Below, piece after piece: positions 10,237-19,580 of a DNA stretch of 55,175 nt (positions are counted from its first letter, which is position 1; each line of letters begins with the position of its first letter). This DNA comes from an uncultured Erwinia sp. (lineage in GTDB: Bacteria; Pseudomonadota; Gammaproteobacteria; Enterobacterales; Enterobacteriaceae): the NCBI GenBank assembly GCA_913775305.1, contig CAJYIY010000034.1, positions 1 through 55,175 of the forward strand, written 5' to 3'. A program made the translations under genes and the position numbers. The notes under the pieces were generated by a model that saw nothing but the letters and a program-made list of their open reading frames with translations, did not search any database and had not been told where the DNA came from.

Positions 10237-12792
10237 TCAGAACAGCTCGTGGGTTTCGCCATTATCCATCAGCGTGGTACCCACATCGTGTACCGAGTAT
10301 TCGGTCGGCTGAGTACCATCGATGAAGTACTCCTGGCGGGTGTTGCCACCGCCGTTTGCCAGCTTGCCGGTACTGCGATCAATGGTCACCGATACAATAC
10401 CTTCCGGTGGCGTCAGTGGCTGTACCGGTACGCCATCCAGCGCGGCCTGCATATACTCATCCCAGGCGGGTTGAGCGCTCTTCGCACCGCCTTCATAGCC
10501 TGAAATCTGATCTTTAATCGCCCCGGACGCGGTAGTCCGGCCCAGATCGCGGCGATGATCGTCAAAGCCTATCCACACCGACGTGACGACACCCGGACCG
10601 TAGCCGGAGAACCACGCATCTTTCGAACTGTTGGTGGTCCCGGTTTTGCCGCCGATGTCGTTGCGCTTCAGGTCGCGCCCGGCACGCCAGCCCGTCCCCA
10701 TCCAGCCTGGCTCTCCGAAGATGTTCGAGTTCAGCGCACTCTTGATCAGGAACGCCAGAGGCGTGTTGATTACGTGTGGCGCGTACAGCTGGTCGCCATC
10801 CTGCTGAACCTGCTGCTGCGTTACCTGTTCAAGCTGAGGCTGCGGTACGGCATTGGTTTTACCTTCCTGCGAAACCGCAACGTTCTCCACGCTGTCTTCA
10901 CTCAGCGCTACCGCTTTTTGCGTTTCGCCGTAAATGACCGGGAGGTTGCACTCCGGGCAGGCCACTTTGGGTTTCACCTCAAAGACGTGATTGCCCGCTT
11001 CATCGTCGATGCGGGTGATGAAGTAAGGATCAACCAGGAATCCTCCGTTGGCCATCACCGCGTAGCCGCGAACCATCTGTAAAGGCGTGAAGGACGCGGA
11101 ACCCAGGGCCAGTGATTCGGTGTGGACAATGTTTTGTGCCGGGAAGCCAAAACGCTGCAAATATTCCGCCGCATAATCAACGCCCATTGCGCGCATAGCA
11201 CGGACCATCACCACATTTTTCGATTCGCCCAGTCCCTGACGCAGGCGAATCGGCCCGGCGTAGGTGTTGGGGGAGTTTTTAGGGCGCCAGTCGGCACCGG
11301 CTCCGGCATCCCAGCGGGAAATCGGCAGGTCGTTCAGAATCGACGCCAGCGTCAGGCCGCGATCCATTGCCGCCGTGTAGAGGAACGGCTTGATGTTCGA
11401 ACCTACCTGGCGCAGTGCCTGGGTCGCGCGGTTGAATTTGCTTAAGGTGAAATCAAATCCACCAACCAGCGCGCGGACTGAACCGTCATGGGGATCGAGT
11501 GAAACCAGCGATGAGTTAACGTCAGGCACTTGTGACAGCATCCAGCGGTTATCCATCTGGCGTACCCAGATCTGCTGGCCCGGCTGCAGGACCTGATTCA
11601 CGGCGCGGGGTGTTGCGCCCTGCAAGGTATCGGATTTAAACGGGCGTGCCCAGCGAACGGCACCCAGATCCAGATCCGTGGTGCTGCCATCGCGCATCTG
11701 CACCGTGGCAGAGTCGGCATGACTTTGCGTCACGACCGCCGGGAACAGAGGACCGTATACCGGCAGGGACTTCAGCGTTTTCAGAATGTCTGTCTGACTC
11801 CAGGCCTGCTCACCGGCTTTCCACAGCTCGCTGGCCGGACCGCGATAGCCGTGGCGCATGTCGTAAGCCAGCACGTTGTCCTGTACTGACTTTTGCGCCG
11901 CCAGCTGCAGCTTGCGGGTGACGGTGGTATAGACTTTGTAGCCATCGTTATAGGCATCTTCGCCATAACGTTTCACCATTTCCTGGCGCACCATTTCGGT
12001 CAGATACGGGGCAGAGAAGGCAATTTCCGGCGCATGATAGTTCGCTACCAGCGGTGTATTACGTGCCTCGTCATACTGCGACTGAGTGATGTAATTCTGG
12101 TCCAGCATACGCGCCAGAACGGTGTTGCGGCGCTGCACGGCGCGTTCGTGTGAGTAAAGCGGGTTGAACGTGGACGGCGCTTTTGGCAGGCCGGCAATCA
12201 TCGCCATCTCACTCAGCGACAGCTGATCAACATTCTTTCCGAAGTAAACCTGAGCCGCAGCCCCGACGCCATACGCGCGGTAGCCGAGATAGATTTTATT
12301 CAGGTAAAGCTCAAGGATCTCATCCTTGCTCATCATCTGTTCGATGCGAACGGCCAGAAAGACCTCTTTGATTTTGCGTAACAGGGTTTTTTCCGGGCTG
12401 AGGAAGAAGTTACGCGCCAGCTGCTGAGTAATGGTACTGGCACCCTGAGAGGCATGACCGGAGGCCAGCGCGATGCTGGCAGCACGGAAAATACCAATTG
12501 GGTCGACACCGTGATGCTCATAAAAACGGCTATCTTCGGTGGCGATGAACGCCTTCACCATCACGGGAGGAATTTGCTGCAGGGTCAGTGGGATACGGCG
12601 TTTTTCTCCGTACTGCGCGATAAGTTCGTTATCGGCACTGTAGACCTGCATTGGCGTCTGCAGACGCACGTCTTTCAGTGTGGCAACGTCAGGAAGCTGC
12701 GGCTCTATGTATTTGTATAAACCATAGATCGAGCCGGCTCCCAGCAAGATGCAACACACTGCAAGGATCAATAAATACTTTACGAACTTCAC
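10237..12792 (-). CDS. mrcA: Penicillin-binding protein 1A
   Basis: Bifunctional peptidoglycan glycosyltransferase and transpeptidase anchored in the inner membrane. The 851 residues match the family (850 in E. coli). There is an N-terminal membrane anchor (residues 5-25), and the glycosyltransferase motif EDSRFYEHHG begins at residue 86 with the catalytic Glu. Further motifs are QGASTITQQLARN and, in the transpeptidase domain, the nucleophile Ser in GSNIKPF, SxN in ESKNVV and KTGTT. It is divergent from hofM, as in E. coli. All catalytic motifs are intact. Confidence 0.98.
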   Translation of the reverse strand: MKFVKYLLILAVCCILLGAGSIYGLYKYIEPQLPDVATLKDVRLQTPMQVYSADNELIAQYGEKRRIPLTLQQIPPVMVKAFIATEDSRFYEHHGVDPIGIFRAASIALASGHASQGASTITQQLARNFFLSPEKTLLRKIKEVFLAVRIEQMMSKDEILELYLNKIYLGYRAYGVGAAAQVYFGKNVDQLSLSEMAMIAGLPKAPSTFNPLYSHERAVQRRNTVLARMLDQNYITQSQYDEARNTPLVANYHAPEIAFSAPYLTEMVRQEMVKRYGEDAYNDGYKVYTTVTRKLQLAAQKSVQDNVLAYDMRHGYRGPASELWKAGEQAWSQTDILKTLKSLPVYGPLFPAVVTQSHADSATVQMRDGSTTDLDLGAVRWARPFKSDTLQGATPRAVNQVLQPGQQIWVRQMDNRWMLSQVPDVNSSLVSLDPHDGSVRALVGGFDFTLSKFNRATQALRQVGSNIKPFLYTAAMDRGLTLASILNDLPISRWDAGAGADWRPKNSPNTYAGPIRLRQGLGESKNVVMVRAMRAMGVDYAAEYLQRFGFPAQNIVHTESLALGSASFTPLQMVRGYAVMANGGFLVDPYFITRIDDEAGNHVFEVKPKVACPECNLPVIYGETQKAVALSEDSVENVAVSQEGKTNAVPQPQLEQVTQQQVQQDGDQLYAPHVINTPLAFLIKSALNSNIFGEPGWMGTGWRAGRDLKRNDIGGKTGTTNSSKDAWFSGYGPGVVTSVWIGFDDHRRDLGRTTASGAIKDQISGYEGGAKSAQPAWDEYMQAALDGVPVQPLTPPEGIVSVTIDRSTGKLANGGGNTRQEYFIDGTQPTEYSVHDVGTTLMDNGETHELF

Positions 12793-12909
12793 CTGATATT
12801 TCCCATTAAGAGTCGATTGGGCAGTTTATAAACAATCGCGCGGTAGTATAAAGGCAAGCCAGTACCTTGGATACGTCCTTTTGTAACTGACGATAAGGAG
12901 ATTTCGTCA

Positions 12910-13737
12910 ATGGCTTTTCAGACATGGCAGGTCGGGTTGGATATACAAAACGGGCAGCTCTCCGCCATCGGTATCCTGCGCCGCCGCAACGGCTGGCAGC
13001 TGCGCCACTGGTGGCAGCATACATTGCCGCAAGATACGTTAAGAAATGGCCTGGTGCAACGTCCGGACATTCTCATCTCTGTTTTGCAGCGCTGGCGCAG
13101 GTTGCTGCCGTCGCGGATTGCGCTTCGCGTTGGGTTTCCGCCCCAGCTGGTGATGCAGCGTCAGCTGAGCCTGCCCGCAACCCACCTGCGTGAATCGGCA
13201 TGGAGAGACTACATCCACGCGGCCGCAAAGCGCTTTTTCCCTGTTGAACCGGATGCGCTGGCGCTGGATTATCGTCTGAGTGACCGGGATCATCGTCAGC
13301 TGACGCTGACTGCAACCCGGCGGGAAGCGCTGCAGGGCTGGCTGGACTGTTTGCAGCCGATCGGCCTGACTCCGCAGGTGATGGACCTGACGCCTTCGGC
13401 GCTCTCTGTGCTGGCGCGGGCCCTTGCGCTACAGCCTGATGCAACGCTGGTGCATCGCCTGAGCGATCACTGGCTGTGGTATTCCCCACAGCAGGGAGAA
13501 CGGCCATGGGGATGGTGCCCGTTCGAGGATGTGGCTGATTTTGCTACGCTGCAACAACGTTACCTGCCGCCGCAGGGGGCGATCTGGTACAGCTCCGCAC
13601 TGGATGAGACCTTGCCGGAGGGAACCACGGCGCTGTCGCCTTTTGCCGCACTGCAGTTTCTTCAGCCGCCGCTGCCTGTCTGCGTCGGGGCTTATTCGAT
13701 TGCGGCCGGGCTGGCCATGCGCCCGGAGGACCACTAA
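12910..13737 (+). CDS. hofM: HofM, PilM-like pilus/DNA-uptake assembly protein
   Basis: Predicted cytoplasmic actin-like partner of the inner-membrane pilus platform, equivalent to PilM. It has 275 residues, slightly longer than E. coli HofM (259). The start has AAGGAG 8 bases upstream. The N-terminus (QVGLDIQNGQLSAIGI) fits the first phosphate-binding loop of PilM-type ATPase folds. It is the first gene of hofMNOPQ, ending where hofN begins (TAATG). Sequence drifts fast in this family, so assignment rests on both position and similarity. The cluster has been linked to use of extracellular DNA in E. coli. Confidence 0.9.
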   Translation: MAFQTWQVGLDIQNGQLSAIGILRRRNGWQLRHWWQHTLPQDTLRNGLVQRPDILISVLQRWRRLLPSRIALRVGFPPQLVMQRQLSLPATHLRESAWRDYIHAAAKRFFPVEPDALALDYRLSDRDHRQLTLTATRREALQGWLDCLQPIGLTPQVMDLTPSALSVLARALALQPDATLVHRLSDHWLWYSPQQGERPWGWCPFEDVADFATLQQRYLPPQGAIWYSSALDETLPEGTTALSPFAALQFLQPPLPVCVGAYSIAAGLAMRPEDH

Positions 13738-14282
13738 TGCTCACTGTCAATCTGATGCCCTGGCGAGCCCGGCGAAAACGGCAGCATTGGCAGCAGGGGG
13801 GGCGACTGTGTGGAGCGGTGGTGCTGCTGATTATCCTCGCGCTGCAGAGCGGATACTGGCAGCAGCAGCTTAACCATCAGCGGGCTAACCTGCTGAGTTC
13901 AGGGGCCGACGCGCAGCAGCATCTTGCGCTCCTCCACGAACGTACTCTGGCGGCGCAACAGCGGCTCAGCCAGCTACTGCAGGTGGAACAGCGGCGGCGA
14001 TTACAGCAGCAGGATCTTTCCCGGTGGATGAATTTTATCCAGTTGCTGAGTGCGGAAATACCGCAGGATATCTGGCTGGATGGCCTGAAGAAGCGCCAGC
14101 AAAGTATCACCCTCAGCGGCTTCAGCCGCAGCGTTACAGCACTACACCAACTGCGTGACAGGCTGCATCAGAAGCAGGAGATATTGTCCGTGAAGCCCGG
14201 AGCCCTCCGGCGCGAGCCATCTGCTGATGTCAGTTTTAGCATGCAGCTTAGTTTGGGGAACGGGGAACCTGGCCATGAGTAA
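13737..14282 (+). CDS. hofN: HofN, PilN-like inner-membrane assembly protein
   Basis: A bitopic protein of 181 residues. A short cytoplasmic start contains the conserved VNLMPWR motif (PilN-type, contacts PilM). Then come a membrane segment near residues 22-41 (LCGAVVLLIILAL) and a long Gln-rich periplasmic coiled coil (about 45-100). It overlaps hofM by one base and hofO by eight, so the genes are translationally coupled. Confidence 0.9.
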   Translation: MLTVNLMPWRARRKRQHWQQGGRLCGAVVLLIILALQSGYWQQQLNHQRANLLSSGADAQQHLALLHERTLAAQQRLSQLLQVEQRRRLQQQDLSRWMNFIQLLSAEIPQDIWLDGLKKRQQSITLSGFSRSVTALHQLRDRLHQKQEILSVKPGALRREPSADVSFSMQLSLGNGEPGHE

Positions 14283-14772
14283 TCGCGGTTTAAGGGGCTG
14301 GCTGGCCGCGGATACGCGGCTTCCCATGTTCAGCGTTATCGGATCAGGGGTACTTATATCGCTGCTGATATGGCAGTTCTGGCTTCGCCCGCTGCAGCAC
14401 ACCGCACAGCAGCTGGATCGGCAGAGGCAGGCACAGGCGTCTCGCTACCTGCAGCGGCTGGAGGCGCTGCGTCGACTACCCGCGCTTTCAGCGCTGGAGC
14501 AGCAGCGTACTGAGCTGAGCGAGCGGATTGTTGCGGAAGAGGGCCCACACTTTTCTTTACCCGCCCTGCTGGCTGCCAGCGGCGGTGAGTTTGAGCACTG
14601 GCAGCCGGCGGAGAACGGCGGTGAGCTGACGATACGCCTGGGCTGGCAGCAGTTTGTCGATCTTCTCGGCTATCTGATGACGTTAAGACCGGCGGTGACC
14701 ATCCCTGCCCTGACGCTACAGGGGCAATCACCCCGGCTACATCTGCTGATCCAACTGCACTATGAAATGTAG
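14275..14772 (+). CDS. hofO: HofO, PilO-like inner-membrane assembly protein
   Basis: A bitopic protein of 165 residues with a membrane segment near residues 21-41 (FSVIGSGVLISLLIWQFWL). A periplasmic coiled coil and a small C-terminal domain follow. The start ATG lies inside the 3' end of hofN; an earlier in-frame start would overlap hofN much further and add residues not typical for the family. It would pair with HofN as PilO pairs with PilN. Confidence 0.88.
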   Translation: MSNRGLRGWLAADTRLPMFSVIGSGVLISLLIWQFWLRPLQHTAQQLDRQRQAQASRYLQRLEALRRLPALSALEQQRTELSERIVAEEGPHFSLPALLAASGGEFEHWQPAENGGELTIRLGWQQFVDLLGYLMTLRPAVTIPALTLQGQSPRLHLLIQLHYEM

Positions 14773-15118
14773 CGCGCTGTTTATTTTGCTTGTGACGCTG
14801 AACGTTGCTGCGCGGGATCCGTTTTCAGCTGTTGGAGTCGGGCGATGTCCGCCTTCTGGCGAAACCGCTGTGCCCTGGCGGCTTCAGGGTATTATCGGAC
14901 GGCCAGGCCGCTATGAGGCCTGGCTGATATCTCCTTCAGAAAAGCGATTGCACGTTAGCGTTCACGATCGTCCTGCCGGTTCGGCGTGGCGGGTGACAGG
15001 TATCGATTTGTGGGGCATTAACTTTGCGGATGAGCATGCCTGCCTGCCACCGTTCAGGCTGACACTTAAAGGAGAGCATCATGTTAAGGAAAATAGCGCT
15101 GGTTCTGGTTCTGGCTAG
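14762..15118 (+). CDS. hofP: HofP, PilP-like periplasmic protein
   Basis: A small exported protein of 118 residues with an N-terminal signal sequence (ALFILLVTLNVAARDP). The PilP-like core LQGIIGRPGRYEAWL would link the inner-membrane complex to the secretin. It overlaps hofO at its start and hofQ at its end. No lipobox cysteine is evident, unlike classical PilP lipoproteins. Assignment is by position and the short core motif. Confidence 0.82.
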   Translation: MKCSALFILLVTLNVAARDPFSAVGVGRCPPSGETAVPWRLQGIIGRPGRYEAWLISPSEKRLHVSVHDRPAGSAWRVTGIDLWGINFADEHACLPPFRLTLKGEHHVKENSAGSGSG

Positions 15119-16325
15119 CGGGATGTGCAGAGGTGCAGCACCGATCTCGCTGGCGTTTGAGAACGCGCCAATAGGCCAGGTTTTACAGGCGTTAGCTGAG
15201 TATCAGCAGTTGAATCTGATGGTAGCGCCCGAGGTTGCGGGTTCGCTGACGCTGCGGCTACACAATGTTCCATGGCAGCAGGCGCTCGATCTGGTGATGA
15301 AAATGGGCAAGCTCAGTATTGAGCGGGAAGGCAACGTGATGCTGGTGTTCCCGGAAGGACGTGAAAAGGAGAAACAGCAGCGCGCCGAGGCGGAACGAGC
15401 CATGGCGGAGCTGAACAGTCCACTGCAGACCCGGACGGTCCTTTTTAAATATGCCGATGCCGCTGTGTTAAACGCCAGCCTGCAAAACGAACGCAGCAGG
15501 TTAATGACCGAGCGCGGTAGTGTGACGTTAGATACCCGGACTAATGCGCTGTTACTTCGCGATACCCCGAAGTCGCTGGCGCAAACCACCCGCTGGCTAC
15601 AGCAGCTGGATGTGCCGCTGGAGCAGGTTGAAATAGCGGCTCAGATTGTCACCATCAGCGAGGAGAGTCTGCGCGAACTGGGCGTAAGCTGGGGGCTGAG
15701 TGGGAAAGAACAGATCGCCAGCGCCCTGCGCGCCAGTCAGCTGCGCGTGGATCTTGGCGTAGCGCGGCCCGCAGGCATGCTGGGACTGACCCTGGCGAAG
15801 CTTGACGGCCGGCTGTTGGATCTGGAGTTAAGCGCACTGGAACGCGAGCACCAGGCCGATATTATCGCCAGTCCACGACTGTTCACTTCCCACCAGCAAA
15901 CCGCCAGCATCAAACAGGGAACTGAGATCCCCTATGAAGTGGCAACCGGCAACAGCGGCTCGACGACGATGGAATTCAAAGAAGCGGTGCTGGGCATGGA
16001 AGTCACGCCGGTGGTACAGGGCAATGGCCGGATTTTACTGAAGCTGCATATCAGTCAGAATGTGCCGGGCCGGACCATGCGCAGCGGTGAGAACGAAGTG
16101 TTGACGATCGATAAGCAGGAAATAGACACGCAGGTTGCGCTGAAAGATGGACAGACGTTGGCGCTGGGTGGGATATTCCAACAGCAGAGCGCGACCGGAC
16201 AAACCCGGGTTCCGCTGCTGGGAGAAATGCCGCTGCTGGGCGGGCTGTTTCGTCACAGCGTGCGGGAACAGAAAAGAAGAGAATTAGTGATCTTTATCAC
16301 GCCCCGGCTGGTTCGTAGTGATTAA
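15081..16325 (+). CDS. hofQ: HofQ, secretin of the competence/type IV pilus family
   Basis: Outer-membrane secretin (PilQ/ComE family), 414 residues like E. coli HofQ (412). There is a signal peptide at about 1-19, then a STN/N0-type domain (FENAPIGQVLQALAEYQQLNLM), an N1-type domain, and a C-terminal secretin domain with LGGIFQQQ and VPLLGEMPLLGGLFR near the end. The ATG has AAAGGAGAG upstream. It is the last gene of the operon. No pilin, ATPase or prepilin peptidase lies in the window, so these must be elsewhere if the machine works. Confidence 0.95.
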   Translation: MLRKIALVLVLASGMCRGAAPISLAFENAPIGQVLQALAEYQQLNLMVAPEVAGSLTLRLHNVPWQQALDLVMKMGKLSIEREGNVMLVFPEGREKEKQQRAEAERAMAELNSPLQTRTVLFKYADAAVLNASLQNERSRLMTERGSVTLDTRTNALLLRDTPKSLAQTTRWLQQLDVPLEQVEIAAQIVTISEESLRELGVSWGLSGKEQIASALRASQLRVDLGVARPAGMLGLTLAKLDGRLLDLELSALEREHQADIIASPRLFTSHQQTASIKQGTEIPYEVATGNSGSTTMEFKEAVLGMEVTPVVQGNGRILLKLHISQNVPGRTMRSGENEVLTIDKQEIDTQVALKDGQTLALGGIFQQQSATGQTRVPLLGEMPLLGGLFRHSVREQKRRELVIFITPRLVRSD

Positions 16326-16713
16326 GGGTTTCAGCCACAAAAAACCTGACCTGTATGTTTTTTGCTGAATTGCTTACGGTTACGTTTGACGCAAGGGCTG
16401 AATTAGCTTACAAGGTTTAGCGATTTTGAATATCAGGCCAGTGGCCTTAGTAGCGAATGCATTTTAACCGTTTTTTATCGTGCGCAAACGGCGTAGCCGA
16501 TGCAACCATATCCGGCTGATAAATGAAGCGGACTGAAACGTGCCAGATTACTGTGTGCAATGAGCAAGGTAAATTTAATCGGTTGCCAAAACCCCTTCAG
16601 TGTTGAGATAATTTTTCGTCTGACTCTCGCACTTAGCTCATGAGGTTTCAGTTCATGTCCTGTCTGGTTTAGGCGGGGTATCATCCACGAATTGTCTTAG
16701 TAATACCGAAAAA
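16326..16713. promoter_or_regulatory. hofQ-aroK intergenic region with candidate aroK promoter
   Basis: In this 388-base gap, a plausible sigma-70 promoter is TTGCCA (16583-16588), an 18-base spacer, then GATAAT (16607-16612), giving a leader of about 95 bases before aroK. An AT-rich inverted repeat CAAAAAAC / GTTTTTTG (16338-16364) just after hofQ may act as a weak terminator. A minus-strand ORF of 69 codons has no recognisable similarity and is not annotated. Confidence 0.45.
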
Positions 16714-17235
16714 ATGGCAGAGAAACGCAATATCTTTCTGGTTGGGCCTATGGGTGCCGGCAAAAGCACTATTGGGCGTCAGTTAGCTCAGCAACTCAAT
16801 ATGGAATTTTTCGATTCCGATCAAGAAATTGAGCGACGTACCGGAGCGGATGTGGGCTGGGTTTTCGACGTCGAAGGCGAAGAAGGCTTCCGCGATCGCG
16901 AAGAAAAAATCATTAATGAACTCACTGAAAAGCAGGGCATTGTGCTGGCGACAGGTGGCGGTTCCGTCAAATCTCGTGAAACGCGCAATCGTCTTTCCGC
17001 TCGTGGTGTAGTCGTTTATCTTGAAACTACCATCGAGAAACAGCTGGCACGTACTCAGCGCGACAAAAAGCGTCCGCTGCTGCAGGTTGATTCTCCTCCA
17101 CGTGAAGTACTTGAAGCATTAGCCAGCGAACGTAATCCCATGTACGAAGAGATTGCCGACGTGACGATTCGTACTGACGATCAGAGTGCGAAAGTCGTGG
17201 CTAACCAGATTATCAACATGTTGGAAAAGAGCTGA
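16714..17235 (+). CDS. aroK: Shikimate kinase I
   Basis: Cytosolic enzyme that phosphorylates shikimate at the 3-hydroxyl in aromatic amino acid synthesis. The 173 residues match E. coli AroK. Motifs: P-loop GPMGAGKST (residues 11-19), the Asp pair in FFDSDQEIE, the substrate-binding Arg in FRDREE, GGGS, and the lid Arg in KKRPLL. It is followed by aroB in the same direction after about 53 bases. Confidence 0.98.
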   Translation: MAEKRNIFLVGPMGAGKSTIGRQLAQQLNMEFFDSDQEIERRTGADVGWVFDVEGEEGFRDREEKIINELTEKQGIVLATGGGSVKSRETRNRLSARGVVVYLETTIEKQLARTQRDKKRPLLQVDSPPREVLEALASERNPMYEEIADVTIRTDDQSAKVVANQIINMLEKS

Positions 17236-17288
17236 TTAATGCTCTGATTGTTCGCCTGCGGGCAAAGCAGAAAAGGTGATACAGCGTC

Positions 17289-18377
17289 ATGGAGAGGATT
17301 ACCGTAACTCTTGGGGAACGTAGCTACCCCATCACTATCGCCGCCGGATTGTTTGCAGATCCGGCTTCTTTTTGGCCACTCAAGGCTGGCGATATGGCCA
17401 TGCTGGTGACAAACCAAACGCTGGCTCCTGTTTATCTTGATGCAATACGTGAGCGCCTTGAAGAGGCGGGGGTGACCGTCGATCAGGTGATCCTGCCTGA
17501 TGGCGAACAGTTTAAAAGCCTGGCCGTTATGGATCAGGTCTTTACCGCTCTGCTGGAAAAAAACCATGGTCGCGACACCACCCTTATCGCATTGGGTGGC
17601 GGCGTGATTGGCGATCTGACCGGATTTGCCGCCGCCAGCTATCAGCGCGGCGTGCGTTTTATCCAGGTTCCCACCACACTGCTGTCGCAGGTTGACTCTT
17701 CCGTTGGCGGCAAAACCGCTGTTAACCACCCGCTGGGCAAGAATATGATCGGGGCGTTTTATCAGCCCGCATCCGTCGTGGTTGATCTGGACTGCCTGAA
17801 GACGCTGCCTGCTCGTGAGTTCTCTTCCGGGCTGGCGGAAGTGATTAAATACGGCATCATTCTCGACGGCGAATTTTTCAGCTGGCTGGAAGAAAATCTG
17901 GATGCATTACTGGCACTGGATGGCAGTGCGATGGCGTACTGTATCCGCCGCTGCTGTGAGCTGAAGGCCGAAGTGGTCGCTGCCGACGAGCATGAACACG
18001 GGCTGCGGGCGCTGCTGAATTTAGGCCACACCTACGGCCATGCAATTGAAGCGCACATGGGTTACGGTAACTGGCTGCATGGCGAAGCTGTTGCCGCCGG
18101 AATGGTCATGGCGGCACGCAATGCTGAGCGTCTGGGACAGTTCAGCCAGGCTGATACCGACAGAATCATCGTGCTGTTACAGCGTGCCGGACTGCCGGTA
18201 AACGGCCCTGACAGTATGGTTGCTGCCGACTATCTGCCGCATATGATGCGCGACAAAAAAGTACTGGCCGGCAAGCTGCGCCTGGTACTGCCGCTGGCTA
18301 TCGGCAAAGCCGAGGTGCGAAGCGGAGTACCGCATGATATGGTGTTGGCATCCATTCAGGATTGCCAAAAGCCTTGA
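17289..18377 (+). CDS. aroB: 3-dehydroquinate synthase
   Basis: Cytosolic NAD- and metal-dependent enzyme converting DAHP to 3-dehydroquinate, second step of the shikimate pathway. Length is 362 residues as in E. coli. NAD-binding motifs DGEQFKS and [13 protein letters not shown] are present. The metal-binding residues are found in [20 protein letters not shown] and [10 protein letters not shown]. It is coupled with aroK and sits upstream of damX. Confidence 0.98.
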   Translation: MERITVTLGERSYPITIAAGLFADPASFWPLKAGDMAMLVTNQTLAPVYLDAIRERLEEAGVTVDQVILPDGEQFKSLAVMDQVFTALLEKNHGRDTTLIALGGGVIGDLTGFAAASYQRGVRFIQVPTTLLSQVDSSVGGKTAVNHPLGKNMIGAFYQPASVVVDLDCLKTLPAREFSSGLAEVIKYGIILDGEFFSWLEENLDALLALDGSAMAYCIRRCCELKAEVVAADEHEHGLRALLNLGHTYGHAIEAHMGYGNWLHGEAVAAGMVMAARNAERLGQFSQADTDRIIVLLQRAGLPVNGPDSMVAADYLPHMMRDKKVLAGKLRLVLPLAIGKAEVRSGVPHDMVLASIQDCQKP

Positions 18378-18477
18378 CTCACAATGTTATTATCAGGTCA
18401 GCCTGATGGCTGCTATTCTCAAGTTATCGCCTTTCAAAGGAAGTGAATGGCGTCATCGCTCTATGGGAGGAGGTTAA

Positions 18478-19458
18478 ATGGACGAGTTTAAACCGGAAGA
18501 CGAGTTGAAACCTGACACCAGTGACCGCCGACCAGTGCGGTCGCGCAAAACGTCTTCACTACCAAAAGTACCGGTTTCACGCCAGCATATGATGATGGGC
18601 GTTGGCATTCTGGTACTGCTACTGTTAGTGCTGGGTATTGGTTCAGCACTCAAATCGCCGGACAGTCCGAGTGGGCAGGGTGCGCAGCAGCCTGCCTCAG
18701 GCAGCACCGGCAGTGAAAAGAATATCGATCTTACCGGTACGTCTTCCATGAGCGGACAGAACGCCACTCAGCCGTCTTCGGCTGGGCAAAGCGCTTCTCC
18801 GCAGGAACTCAGTGCTCCGCAGATCGCCTCGACTCCCACTGAAGCCGTGCCGGTGACGACCCCGCAGAATCAGCAGCGGGTTGAGCTGCCGGGCGATCTG
18901 AACAGCGCGTTAAACAATCAGCAGGGACAGGTCGATGCGGCTTCTCAGGCCGGGATGGGGTCATCCTCGCTGCCTACCGGACAGGCTACGGTTGGCGGAT
19001 CCGGCAGCAAACCGGCTGCGACGAAAACGGCGAATGTTCCGCATTCAGGTGCCGTATCGCAGAATAAACCTGCCGCCACTCACCGGCCTGTCGCCAGTAA
19101 GCCGGTTGTTAAAGAGAGCAGTAAATCTTCTGCTAGCGCCAGCCACAGCGTGGCACCGCGTAGCCAAACGTCTGGCGGCGTCTCCGGCACGGCTAAACCC
19201 GGTGGCAACTATACGCTGCAGTTAAGCAGTGCCTCACGGTCCGATACGCTTAACGCGTGGGCCAGAAAACAAAACCTGAGCAGTTATCACGTTTACCAGA
19301 CAACGCGTAACGGTCAACCCTGGTATGTGCTGGTCAGCGGTTCTTACAATACCTCCGCTGAGGCTAAACGGGCAGTCGCATCGCTGCCTGCTGAAGTGCG
19401 TGCTCAGAATCCCTGGGTGAAACCCGTGAGCCAGGTTAAAAAAGAAGCAGGAAAATAA
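18478..19458 (+). CDS. damX: Cell division protein DamX (SPOR domain)
   Basis: Bitopic inner-membrane protein recruited to the septal ring by its SPOR domain, which binds denuded glycan. It has 326 residues, shorter than E. coli DamX (428). A basic cytoplasmic stretch is followed by one membrane segment at about residues 40-61 (GVGILVLLLLVLGIGSAL). Then comes a long low-complexity Ser/Thr/Gln/Pro linker, which is where the length difference lies. The C-terminal SPOR domain spans about residues 242-320 (YTLQLSSASR through PWYVLVSGSY). The ATG has a full AGGAGG site. Confidence 0.94.
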   Translation: MDEFKPEDELKPDTSDRRPVRSRKTSSLPKVPVSRQHMMMGVGILVLLLLVLGIGSALKSPDSPSGQGAQQPASGSTGSEKNIDLTGTSSMSGQNATQPSSAGQSASPQELSAPQIASTPTEAVPVTTPQNQQRVELPGDLNSALNNQQGQVDAASQAGMGSSSLPTGQATVGGSGSKPAATKTANVPHSGAVSQNKPAATHRPVASKPVVKESSKSSASASHSVAPRSQTSGGVSGTAKPGGNYTLQLSSASRSDTLNAWARKQNLSSYHVYQTTRNGQPWYVLVSGSYNTSAEAKRAVASLPAEVRAQNPWVKPVSQVKKEAGK

Positions 19459-19580
19459 TCCCGTGCCGGGGCAACCCGGCTTATCATGAAGTGTGAGTGT
19501 GTGACGACACGCAGACCTTTCAAAGCGCAGATATGCTGTCGGTATAGCCACAGCCTGATGAGTAAAAAAATAACGACGGC

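Noticed and set aside
16475..16684. Minus-strand ORF of 69 codons between hofQ and aroK
   Set aside because: No recognisable similarity, composition unlike a gene, and it covers the probable aroK promoter and leader.
19467..19482. GCCGGG / CCCGGC hairpin after damX as a terminator
   Set aside because: No T-run, and dam is expected to be read from upstream promoters; left as a note in the dam entry.
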